From Sarcomyxa edulis (lineage: Eukaryota; Basidiomycota; Agaricomycetes; Agaricales; Mycenaceae), in the NCBI GenBank assembly GCA_009761415.1, contig QUOL01000018.1, forward strand, positions 496,001 to 560,000: 64,000 nt of DNA. Direction: 5' to 3'. The notes below the pieces were generated by a model. That model saw only the letters and a list, made by a program, of their open reading frames with translations. It did no database searches and had not been told where the DNA came from. A program made the translations under genes and the position numbers. This document shows, in pieces, positions 46,742 through 57,626 of this stretch; position 1 is the stretch's first letter; the number at the start of each line of letters is the position of its first letter.

Positions 46742-48081
46742 AGTAGATTATAGGTGCAAGTGTGGGGTATTCGACGACTGGAGGGTATTTGTTGGAAATT
46801 ACAAGTAGTAAAACAGAGAATGGAGGGGTATGTAGTTATGATAGGGAGGAAGGGGGCAGTGGATTGAAAGCCATGTATACGGTTAAGTTGCGTACTTATG
46901 GAACACGGACAACATGCAATTCGGAATCCACACACTTGAACCAGTATGGGTAAAAGACCCCGAAGCACTGCCGTACTAAAAAATATTCCTGGGGTCCCTT
47001 TCCTAGTCGGCAAATACCCTACACCGAAATCGACCCCATCAAGGATCCCAAGGTTCTCTGGGTCCCCGTTCAAGATAAAAAATATCTCAGCGTTCTCTTC
47101 CAGTCTTCACGACAGACTTCGACACCGGGGTCAGAATTTATACATAGCTCTGCATGGCCTCCACTTTCACAGTGGCCTTCTTAACAGAGAACTGCATGTC
47201 CTCTCCAGAAGACCCGGCGTATACGCCACAGAATGAACTTCAATTCAAGTGTCGTAAGCAAAGTTGCAAGGTCATAAGCGTTGCAAGGCCGTAAGCAGAC
47301 GCAAGGCCGTAAAGCCTTGATTCTAGATACGAGGTGGCACGGCAAGGGTATTCATGAAGCTTATACCAGTGGCGAAGCCGTGTGACATCTCTGCATCGCC
47401 CTCAGGCCTCAGTAAGTACTCCGATTTTGGATCCCCCTTGGTGGGATCAACAAGCTGACACATTTTTCAATCCGCCCTTGAATCCCCCAAAAGCCGTTGC
47501 TGAACCGTCGAGATCGGAATCACACCTAGAAATATTAATAATCCCAATGGAGGACCTAGATTTCGAGATGCTCCCGTCACGGTATCTCACCCAGTTACCG
47601 TACCCGCGTATGTCTTGAAATGGTGAGATTGCAGACTCAAATCTTCCGCGCTTAGCGGTTGCAAGCTGCAAAGTATAGTGACGTTGTCGCTCCCGAAGAC
47701 TAGTTGGAGACCTTGGACCAATATTAGTTAGATAGAATACGAACAGAAACAACACGTCACTAGGATAGTTTCCAGCCGATGAGGAAAGAATACAGGGGAA
47801 TGAAGGAACGGAACAGGGTAAAAGATTGCAGTCGCCATAAAAGGGCATCGACGGGTAGAGGTAATGCGCGAGTGAGCACAGTGTGATATGATAAGCATGA
47901 GTGGAATCGAAGGGGAAAATAGGAACAAAAAAAGAAAAACCAAGCAGATCCGTGCGTAGTGGAGGTCGAAGAGCACGGTGCTGAGAAACGTGATAAAAAA
48001 GTTCGTTGGAGGAAATACAGGATATGCTGATGCTAGGGGGGATATGAGAGAGAATCCGGACATAAAGTCCTCTCTTCTTAT
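46742..48081. other. Intergenic; promoter of Zn2Cys6 copy 2 and 3' region of the PH gene
   Basis: No confident gene. At 47270-47310 the motif GCAAGGCCGTAAGC repeats (GCAAGGTCATAAGC, GCAAGGCCGTAAGC, GCAAGGCCGTAAAG). The minus-strand frame across 47447-48085 is hydrophobic and pyrimidine-driven, and is taken as 3' untranslated sequence of the PH gene. Confidence 0.4.
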
Positions 48082-49780
48082 TCACGGATGGTGGTTCTCC
48101 ACAGCGCCTTCCTCGGGAATGACACCGCCACTATATCCGGTCGATGATCCATTGGCACTCAGACGCCGTACCCTCGCTCTGATGCCGCCGGTTGTTCCGC
48201 CCGCAGGAGCCGGAGCGTGCTCAACTGCAGGCCCTGAGGACTGAGAAGCTACCATCTTCGACTCCCCAGGTACAGCACCCGTCCCCGATCTTCGTGCAAT
48301 AAGCGCACGGATGGCGCCAAGCCATTTAATTTCTTCTTCCTCGTTTGGCGCACACAGTAGGAGCGTTCGTTTGGTGGTGACGATTTTGAAGGTATGCACC
48401 GCGTGGATATCTTCTCCTCCTTCAGACGTGGCAGTGGGCATCGTAGGGGGTGAGGAAACTGCTGGGGACATGAGACTTGGGTTCAAACGGGTTGTTGGGA
48501 GGTCGTATTCAAGAGCGTCCAATACTTCTGCGAAAGGGAATTGTCGATGAGGTTTTGTGTCCTAAAATAATGATGTTAGACAGATGATCATCAACCTAGT
48601 CGAGATACGCACCATATGGCTGCCAGCGTACACTAGTTTCTCGCCAGTAAGGACGAACCATCTCTTTCGCCAATTGCGTCGCTTGGATCCGCATTTCATC
48701 AGATAGCCTGATAGTATCATCTTGGCAGGATCCTTTGGGGCAGTGACCATCTGGCCCTTGCCTGGAGATGAAGCCATTGACGGTCGTTGCTGAGATGATG
48801 CTGAATATGTTCGTTGACCACCCGGAGATGATGCATCCTCCGAATCAGAGGAAGTTATGTTTTGCGAGTACGAAAGCTGCGAGGGAGGAGGTGATGGGGT
48901 GATTGGAGGAGGCTGCGCTCGAGATGAAGAACGAGCTCTAGTAGCGTCGGGGATGGCGATGGGGCTCGAGACGGAGTTTTGCGTAGATGTAGCCATCAAT
49001 GCTTGTCTGGCTTCGTCAATCGCGTCGACCCATTCCTTGACTTCATTCGGGGTCTTGGCTTGCAGGTAGAACGTCCGTACCGGAGAGACCAAGCCGAAGC
49101 TGTTCTCGTGCTTCTTGAGGAGGACTTGGGTGCATGAATGAACGTCAGAGAGCTCGAGAAGTCGAAGGAGTTGATACTCTGCTGAGGTTTTGTAATAAGC
49201 CAGATGAGCTGGTCGTAGCACGAACCATCGTTTCTTCCATGTCTGTCAGAAAATGAACACATTGTGTTATGGACGACAATCTCAAGCAACAGGGGAAGAA
49301 GAGTCGTTCCAAACCTTGCGACGTTCACCCTTCTTCCACAGGTACCCAGCTTTGATGACGACTTCATCGACAGATCCTCGAGGTCTGCCTTTTATGTCAG
49401 CAGATTTCCATCCTCCTTCCTCTTCGTCCTCTTCGTCCTCTGAATCTTCGCCACTTACTGAGCGACGTTCTGCGATCGAGGACAGCGGTTGTGGGGTACC
49501 GTGCAACGCACCACTGCCACTAGGTCCAGCCGTCGCGAATGTCGAGGTCAGCACATCCGGTGTGAGAATCGAATCCGAGTCGGATTCTGTTCCAGATATT
49601 TGTGAGATAGAGACGTGAGGTGGCTTTTTCAAGGGCAAAAAAAGTTGTCAGTTTCGCTATTTGGTCCGATCGTCCTGCGATATAGAAAGGACGTACTCTT
49701 GCTCCTGGTGTTTTTGCGACGGAATGTACAGATAGCTTTCTATGAATCTCTTGAGGAGATGGGGGTGCTACGGAGGGCAT
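48082..49780 (-). CDS. Tandem PH-domain protein (500 aa)
   Basis: Minus-strand exons: 49780-49697, 49623-49315, 49242-48613 and 48561-48082. The first PH domain covers about residues 119-213 (AGYLWKKGERRK, TWKKRWFVLRP, ending KEWVDAIDEARQAL). The second covers about 307-431 (LSGYLMKCGSKRRNWRKRWF to IKWLGAIRALIARR). An acidic Ser-rich segment precedes the first and a Ser/Pro linker separates the two. Both have the K-x-RW-FVL core of strand 2 and the C-terminal tryptophan helix; the basic strand residues fit phosphoinositide binding. Double-PH adaptors in fungi include Opy1-like proteins; I cannot assign orthology. Likely membrane recruitment or signalling scaffold. Confidence 0.88.
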
Positions 49781-50764
49781 TGCGATAGTCAGAGTGCTGG
49801 CTAGGTGGGAGCAATCCAGTGATCTGCTAAATTCGGAGCGGAGTTCAACAGGCGTGTGAACTTTCCATCTTCATGATCTTGACCTCTTCGACTCGTACTT
49901 GCATCTTGATTTCTCGATTCTTCGAATTCATCATGATGCTTGACGGCCAGCTGTGGACGACCAGCAAACTGTTCAGCTTGCTCAGATATCATCAAAAGTA
50001 GGCCTACCTCCAAGACTTGCTATCTCGCATCAAGCGAATGAAATCTCGACATCTATCCATTGCTATACTGGTTTCCTTCGGCTTCTAAAAGACCTCTTTT
50101 GACGCTCGCAGAATGGATCTGCCAAGTACTGATACAAATCCCCGATCGTAAGGAATCCCTTACGAGGAACGGGACTGGTAGCGCTTATAACTTTGCCGCT
50201 ATTTCAAGGTCAATGCAGATGTTCGAACTCGTTTTTCTTAGAGAATTAGCGCTGCTTTTCCAGAAACATCGCCATTCGAAGCACCCTTGCATCGATATCG
50301 CATCTCGTAGGATCTCGAACCTCCCTTTCTTTCTCGACGTCATGCATCTGCGGTGTAGACGCGTACATAGCCGCACGAGCTGTTGGAAGCTGTACGATGT
50401 TTTTCTGTTGACGTTGACGAGGAAGTATTGTATGCTTACTGTGGTACTTTATCATCCCTTCCCGTCATCGAAGTCATTCCGTACCCAATCTATACCTGTA
50501 TTGATAACTCGTGGAGCCACTGGATCTGTGGGTTTTTCTGTGCACTCAAGCACTATTCATGCACCATCTCACTCACCGAATCACACGCATTTCACTCATG
50601 TTGTGAGTCTTGATAGCATTGAGTGATCGTTGTTCTTCAGTAAAGACCGTAAAGATTGGGGCAAAACAAATTTGGGGTCAGGTGCAAGCTTGATCGCGAT
50701 AACGACGCGTCTTTTTCCAGAGACCACGAACATCGATACATCCTCTATATCTTCTACACTCACG
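49781..50764. other. Divergent intergenic region: PH gene and ACBP promoters
   Basis: A plus-strand 188-codon frame at 50060-50626 has no recognisable motif and no splice link to the ACBP start, so it is not annotated as a gene. The 60 bases before 50765 are pyrimidine-rich leader. Confidence 0.45.
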
Positions 50765-51331
50765 ATGTCTGAAGCTCAATTCAACAAGGCCGTTGCACTC
50801 ATCAAAGCTCTCCCCGAGGACGGACCTGTCAAGATCGGCCAAGACCAGAAGCTTGTGGTATGTGAAGAGATGCTGAACAAAAATATATCGCAAGCCACTG
50901 ATCTCATGTCACAGTTCTACAAGTACTACAAACAAGGTTGGCTGCGGTATAGCCATCTTTTACTTAGGGATCCATATTGACGTTGGATGTCTAGCTACAG
51001 AAGGAGACGTTAGTACCGAGAGACCCGGGATGTTCGACTTTGTAGGAAAGGCCAAGTGGTCAGTCCGATCAGCACATTTAAGCTATATGTATCGCGGTCT
51101 CATCAATAGATCAATACAGGGACGCATGGGCTGAGCTCAAGGGCAAGGGTATTTCCAAGGAGGAGGCAAAGAAGAAATATGTCGAGCACTTTTTGGAGGT
51201 AAGCATTTGAGTTTGGGACTAGTCCCGGTGGGTATTGTCGGGTCTCTGACTGTCCCTCCAACGAACAGGTCCTCAGAAAGGCCGACAACGAAGAGGCCAA
51301 GAAGCTCATCGCAGAAGTCGAGTCAGCTTAG
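50765..51331 (+). CDS. Acyl-CoA-binding protein (106 aa)
   Basis: Exons: 50765-50857, 50915-50936, 50995-51058, 51120-51198 and 51269-51331. The full product is close to the usual 85-105 residues of the family. Diagnostic blocks are in order: [24 protein letters not shown] (after joining exons 2 and 3), [20 protein letters not shown], and [14 protein letters not shown]. The Tyr and Lys residues that contact the CoA phosphate in known ACBPs are present in the YKQAT and KAKWDAW blocks. The cytosolic protein binds medium- and long-chain acyl-CoA esters and buffers their pool for lipid synthesis. All introns are short GT-AG. A possible poly(A) signal follows the stop. Confidence 0.95.
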
Positions 51332-51353
51332 ATAGGCAGAAATATTCGAAGCA

Positions 51354-51359
51354 AATAAA
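51354..51359 (+). terminator. Candidate poly(A) signal of ACBP gene
   Basis: AATAAA lies 22 bases after the ACBP stop, a usual position for a polyadenylation signal. Fungal signals are loose, so this is tentative. Confidence 0.4.
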
Positions 51360-54300
51360 CCTGTACGATCATAGGCAGTGGTGTATTATATTCTCGCAAG
51401 GTACTTTTACAGTACAGGATGATCACCGGATTTGTCCTTCCTCATTTCGCCCCGCTGTAATCCTAGGATCCCCTTCCGACGTGTGGATTTCATGTCCTCA
51501 ATAGCTGTGCTAAGAATTGACCGTGTAAACGCCCCAGCCAATTGTACAGCGCTTCATCTGGGTTAATCAGGCGCCACCAGTACCTCGAACACCACCTCGG
51601 GCTAGTAACGCGAAAGCTGGGGAATAAACCCTGTGGGTGTGTCCCGGGGCCACGAGAATCTATATCCAGCATGCTGTTGTTGGCAATGCGGGTAGAGTTT
51701 CGGTTCAGCGCAGATACTTACGCCTACCCCTTTAGGATCCCCCTCCCCGCATTTTCAGATGGTCTAACAAAATCGCTGATGACAGATCAAAGGTAGTCTG
51801 AAGGGCTAGAGACAAGTAGGTTCGACTACTGCGGTGCCTACTGTACGCGCAGTAGTGATTCGAACGACAGACTCGACATCACGGGGGATGAAGAAGGCAA
51901 AAAATAGAACCAATCTCCGGGGCCGTCATGCCAGGACAAGATAAGGGCAGCGGGAGAAGACTAGCCACAAACGCACCCCAGAAACACATTGCCGGTCCCC
52001 TCGAATTATCCGAATGTAAGTGCCTCCTTTGGTGGGTCTTGTGTTCTTTCGAACTCCGTTGACCAAACGTATGTAGTCTAGTGTGCGACGGCAGGCAAAG
52101 TCCTCCTACACCGTCCGAAGCCTCTATATCTTCGCGCATTCGTGATTTCGTCCCGTGTGTCAGTAGTTCCGTACATGATCCACTGCGGCGGTGGGGCATC
52201 CAATCCCTTTCTGGGGAGCATGATGGGTAGAACCCAGAAGCCTGCAGGCTCGGGCTCGGAGACGGTCATTGGTCGAACTCGCATTCTATAGCATCGGGAC
52301 GACACGAACCGCGACTGCGCACGGTCAACGACGAGACCACATGTACAACCAGACCAACATCGAACACCGTGACGAAAACGAGGACATCCTATGATCCAGA
52401 GATAGTGATATGGTTTCGATAAGTGTGTCAATTTCGCTTGATGTCGATACATTCCCAAGATGAATCTCTGAAGGCTGAACTTTCGGGGGAGAAGTCTACA
52501 TTTCACCCACTGGCAGAGAAAGAGACATATGCGAGTCTCCCACCGAGAAGATATCATTGTTTCCAACCCAGCGGCGTCCTGTCGCCTCCGAATCTGAGCC
52601 GACGCTGACTTTGAAATCTTGACCGGGGACCCAGGACTCGGACTCAAACCTTTTCCTGATATGGGGCCTGGTTATTTACCAAATCAACGGGTGCTTATCT
52701 CCATGACCCGTCCGGTACATCTATCCCTGAGTGATCTACTTACTTATCAACTAGGATCGTACGAACACGGCTGTCCCGATCTAATGATGAAGACTTGACA
52801 TTGCTCCTCCAGCAAGGGCACGCCCAGTGGTACAAGGTCTGGACGCTTCATATCCGCCTCAAGCAAGGCTATAGCAACGAGGAGGAGGTTCTTCCATGTC
52901 ATCATTCCATCGTCTCAAAGACTTCTAATCACACACTGGAGGGCTTTCAATCGTGGTGAGTATTTCTCTCGGTTCGAAAATTCCGAAACCATTCATTTTG
53001 AATTATATTGACAGAGATAAAATCGTAACTTGGACATTTAGCACGTTCATCGGCTATGTTTTTCGGTAGGCGGAAAATTGCGTAGTCTGGCTGGTCCCAT
53101 ACGTGTTTATCGCTGAATGTTGTGTCTGCTTTCAATCCGTACGCCTCGTGCTTAGTAGGCCTTTGACTTCCGTGATTATCTCAAGTTTGACCTAAGGGAC
53201 CTAAAGCTTGATCTGCACCGCGTCGTAACTCGAGACTCGAGACTCGGGGAAACCTCTTGCGACATTATTCTGGTCAAGGACGTGATAGTGCCTGCCTGTA
53301 TATGGGTTCCTACTGCGAGGTACTTACCCGCAGAAAAAGAAAGTTCGACGACACTAGTGCTGATGCTAATCTATCATCCATTGTGCCCGTGAGTTTTCAT
53401 GTCATCTGAGATCGTATATAGACCGCTTACCTCATATATATTGTAGCATTCCCGCCCACGTAGATGCGCTCCATCTGCAACCATCGATAGGCGATTTTGT
53501 CGGCCTCGCGATTGATGCTGATTGCATCGACCTGGTGGGGGCCAATCACCGACACCCCCATACAAATATCGTCTCTTGAACATGTCGGTATCGGGCCATT
53601 CCATACTGTATGTCACCCACAATATAAATGAACTTAGATTGACCTGCTTCGAAGTTCGAGAATCCCATGCCACTCGTATACTGTGCCCTTGTGTTTCATT
53701 GTAATGTACGGTGAACTCGAGGCAGTTTCACATACATTCTTCGCTGTTAAGGCGCTTGGATTGATTGATTCTATTCTGCTTCACGAAAAGCAAGGGGTGA
53801 TATCAAAGCGAGTCCAGGAGATAATACGGAGTTGGACCCCTGAAACAATCCGTGGCACAAGTCGATGACCAAGCGAGAAAAAATAGACAGGTGAGGCGAC
53901 GATCATAAACGCGTCGTGAAGATCATACGATGGAACGAAAAGAAGGCTACGACCGAATGGACCGTCGGAAAAATATCTGAAAGAGAACACAACTGCAAAG
54001 AACATGAGGTCAGGTTGAACTACCAGCAGGTGTCAGATAGAGCTCAGAGTCCGCGACGTAAAGGCTGAACAGCCCATGAGCGATATTAAAGTGGCGAGGC
54101 TTGACCTCTACAGCTTTCCTAATTGTCGTATCTTGACTTCGTGCCATTGGAAGGTGAAGAAACTCCGAAGTCTTGCGGCAGCTATTTCTCGTGAGCTTGG
54201 ATATGAGATGCTATTGGTCTATGTACTGTTAGTGCGATGGTGACATGCAGGAGGATGCCGGGCCTGTAGGCTGTGAAATACGGGCTGGAATCAGGGGTGA

Positions 54301-55016
54301 AGCTTCACCAATGAGTATAGGGCTAATGAAAAAGATTACAGGTGTTCGTCGCGAGTATTCGTCCCGTCTCCGGGTTTAGCGCTGGCGTTCTTCCAGCGTA
54401 CTGTTTCTCCGCTGACAGGTGACATCGAACCAGCGGGCGCTACGGAGGTAGTATAGACGAGTAGACCTTGAAGAATGTTACGGAGCCTGTGGAACCTGTG
54501 AAAGTTCTACTCTGAACCGAAATTTTGTCAATCATATTGAATATTTGACCGCGAGGCTGGAAATCTCGAGTCCTTGAACAACAGATTTCTCGCTCTCCAA
54601 AATCCAGTCAGGCCATAGCCTAGAGTAGAAGGCATATAATGCTCCTGTGCTCCTGTTTGAACAGCTCGGAATCAGAAATTCAAGCAAGAAAGAAAATCAA
54701 GCCACACCAGTGTCAGTGAATCACCCCAAAGTCAATGTCGGTCAGGTCTGTCCTAGATCATGATGCAGCGTGTATGAAGCAGCCGTTGGTATTCCGTCCA
54801 CCAGGCTGGATAGATGCCGATCTTCTGAACGGTCTTGGATTAGAGACAGACCTGAACGCTGTTTGATGCCACTTGGAAAGGTTATGTGACTCCGTCAGAG
54901 TCTGGTCACGTTGTGACATTTGTGGGCTCTTAATGTCACTTGTTGTCTTCGGACCTTGCCGCCTAGTTGAATTTCAAATTGCGACTAAGTGCCTGCCGAA
55001 CAACTTCGACGCAAAC
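51360..55016. other. Gene-poor interval, about 3.7 kb
   Basis: Frames are short and unordered. The longest, 52078-52647 on the minus strand (189 codons), is Cys/Arg-rich and has no motif; a different minus-strand frame over the same DNA also reads plausibly for about 45 residues (GRRWVGNNDIFSVGDSHMSL), so it may be a decayed gene. A short direct repeat, ACTCGAGACTCGAGACTCGG, sits near 53226-53245. No RNA gene was recognised. Confidence 0.4.
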
Positions 55017-55284
55017 TACTGTAGCATTTCGTTCAATTCGTCAGTCACGGGTCACAGAAGGCCCTGTCCAAAACGAATTTTGACACAGGTAACGCGTCAC
55101 AGGGCCTTGTGTCGAATCCAAAATTTGAATCACGTGCCATATCTGCCTAAAGCGGCGAAGAAACGGGCAAAAACCGCCCGAAATGTCGAAATGTCGCGTC
55201 CCAAAAAGGAAATGACGAAACGACGAATCGGTCAAACGAGTCACAGTCACAGGTACCTGACGAATTGAAGGAAATGCTACAGTA
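55017..55284. mobile_element. MITE with 28-bp terminal inverted repeats
   Basis: The left end reads TACTGTAGCATTTC, one base, then TTCAATTCGTCAG. The right end is the reverse complement of the same with only that one base changed (G versus C). If the outer TA is a target duplication, the element proper is 55019-55282 (264 bp) with ends CTGTAGC...GCTACAG, as in Tc1/mariner-related MITEs. Inside is a second short inverted repeat (CACAGAAGGCCCTGT near 55053 and ACAGGGCCTTGTG near 55099). No transposase frame is present, so it is non-autonomous. It ends about 190 bp upstream of the start codon of the MYND pseudogene. Confidence 0.75.
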
Positions 55285-55477
55285 CATACTTACTTGCCTG
55301 AGACATTACAACTCGCGACGACGCGACGATATCCACTGATCCGAATTCTACCAGTGCTGTACGAAATAATCCATCTCATCAGACAAACACGCTCGTCTTT
55401 AGTACGTGTTGACGCCTGGAGTTCTAAGTACTTCAAGTCTTCAATGACTATCATTGATAGTTGCTCGACCTTCTGCC

Positions 55478-57484
55478 ATGGATGAAGATGCCTTTCAAGT
55501 GCGTAGATTCAGTGCAGAAACAATCTCGAGAGAAATATAACACGCTTGGAGCCAGATGACATACTTTAAAGGGATGAAAGGGTCTTTAGCTGCCCTGACG
55601 TCCCTCTCGGAGATGGACCCTGCTCATCCCCGATACCCTGCACAAATAATACAAACATTCGATGTTATGGCCTACTGCCTTGCTCGCGCTAATCGTGGTG
55701 CTTACACTGGAGATCCATTCGAAACGACCACGAAGTTATGCGACCGCCTAGCGACTATATACTTGAAGAACAATCGCATGCTTTCGTTAGTATTATCTTC
55801 GTTCTTTGCGGATGCATGGCCTGCGATGTGGGAGAATCTTCAGACGACGTTCATTCCATGTTTGACGCACAAGATGCTCGCTCCTATGCAGAAAATTCGT
55901 TATTCAAAGAACCATTTCATCGACTTACTATACACGATTGGCGGCGACAAATATCCAAAATGATCTCCACTCCAGGGTTAAACTCGCTTGTACTCGATTT
56001 GTGGTCTACCGAAAGTGACGATACAGAAGAGGTCTTAGACGCTAATAGCACTATCACGGGGTTCATCGATGTGGCTATCATCCATCTCTCGTTGTGCGAT
56101 CCTGACAATATGGATCTGTTCTTGTCTCCGATGGCAGGGAATCTGAAATCACTAGCCGCTACCGCTCTCAAGCACCTACATCACGCATCTACATACCATC
56201 CCGTCAGCCTTCATCACCTCATCTGGTCTATCCACATTATTACTGTTCTGCCGATCTCCTACGAGCCAATCTGCTCCATATTTCTAGCACAACATCGTAC
56301 CGCATCTCTCTCCAAAATTTTATGCCTCCTTACCGCCGAACCTCCGCCCAAAGAACCCTGTACGGAGGCCATTGCCCGTCAAGTCTCCTTGAAGGTCGGG
56401 GCTATCGAATATACTCTATGGAACCTCGTCGAAGGCATCGTACTGACTGATGGTCTTTGGGTCCTCGAAGCATTAGAGGCAAAATTCTTGATTGGCCTGG
56501 TCCGATGCGAACCATGGATATCACTTTTGAATGATCTTGAAATGTGTCTTTATCCCTTTCTGACAGATATTCTACCAGGGTATTCTGCCTATCGCTCGTG
56601 CCTCCATGTTATGGACAAGTATATCACCAAAATCCGAGAATCAGGTCTGGATAGCGCTAAAGAGTCTCGAAGCGGTTCGGAGAGCCAATCATCGTTCTGG
56701 AAAGACTGGAATGCGTTTACTGGGCTTGTAAAATCTCGGATGTCGATTCTAGCATCTGCTCCAGGAGGGGTAATTCGCGGTACTCGTGATCGATGTCACA
56801 ATGTGATAGTTAGTCCATATTTTCATATGCTCTTTTTACGATTATTACAGACATGCCATGCTCTATTGCTTTAGTGTTCTCGAGATATTGTCCGGGGCGA
56901 ATTCCGCCAGTGCTCTGCATGTCTCTCCGCACGGTATTGTTCTAAGGCATGCCAGTCTCAGGATTGGAAAGTCGGAGGTCACAAGGGTTATTGTCAAGAG
57001 CTCGAGGCAAATCGGAGTGGTACGTCCAAATCCTTGAAGATTCTTTCCTACCAGTTCTGAACATCAATTCAGCTGGTCGAGCTCCCGACATGTCCAAAAG
57101 CGATGTTGATTTCCTCGACATCCTTATCCAAAGGGAACACGCGGAGCTAAGACCCCAACTCCCAGCCATTACTCGGAAACTCAAAACAAATCTAGTCATC
57201 GTTAAACTAAATTTCATAGTCCGCCCACCCGAACGGATGTACTTGTCCGCTGATCAGATCAGTCTTTGCCCTAACCACTCCGACCCGGTGCTGAAAGACA
57301 AGTGGGCCTATCTGAAAAAGAATATGTATACGTTGGGGATCCTACTCTCGTGTTCTGGGTGGATATAAGTAGGGGAGAATCGCCGGCGTTGATGATAAGG
57401 GTAGTGGGTGCAGGGTCAGGGGGCGACGACAAGCAGGGCGAAGATTTGTTGATCAAAGGTAGTGGATGTCCTTGCCATTCATAG
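55478..57484 (+). pseudogene. MYND zinc-finger gene, second copy, frame-broken
   Basis: The exon plan copies the gene at 17881: 55478-55498, 55556-56808, 56875-57019 and 57073 onward, with matching intron phases. A 21-nt first exon (MDEDAFQ) and the zinc-finger cysteines (QCSACLSARYCSKACQSQDW) are kept. Two single-base frame changes separate homologous blocks. One is at AAAA near 55960, between GGDKYPK and MISTPGLNSLVL. The other is at GGGG near 57337, between KKNMYTLG and DPTLVFWVD. After the second change the matching frame runs to a stop at 57482-57484. Both sites are homopolymers, so sequencing error is possible; if real, the copy is inactive. Confidence 0.8.
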
Positions 57485-57626
57485 CATCCATGCGGTCGTA
57501 CCAAAAAAAAATGTAACGATAGCATTGGCAAGGTCGATCAGACCGTTCATACGTATAGGAGATGTCAAAACAAGACAGCGAGTACTTTGCCATACCACGT
57601 CGTCGGTACGAACTCCGGTATCGCCT

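Noticed and set aside
47447..48085. 212-codon minus-strand frame
   Set aside because: Directly follows the stop of the PH gene on the same strand and is pyrimidine-driven; best read as 3' untranslated sequence.
50060..50626. 188-codon plus-strand frame upstream of ACBP
   Set aside because: No motif and no link to the ACBP start; overlaps the divergent promoter region of the PH gene.
55900..55980. A short intron to explain the first frame change in the second MYND gene
   Set aside because: No GT donor exists close enough upstream, and the intact paralog is continuous there; a single-base change fits better.
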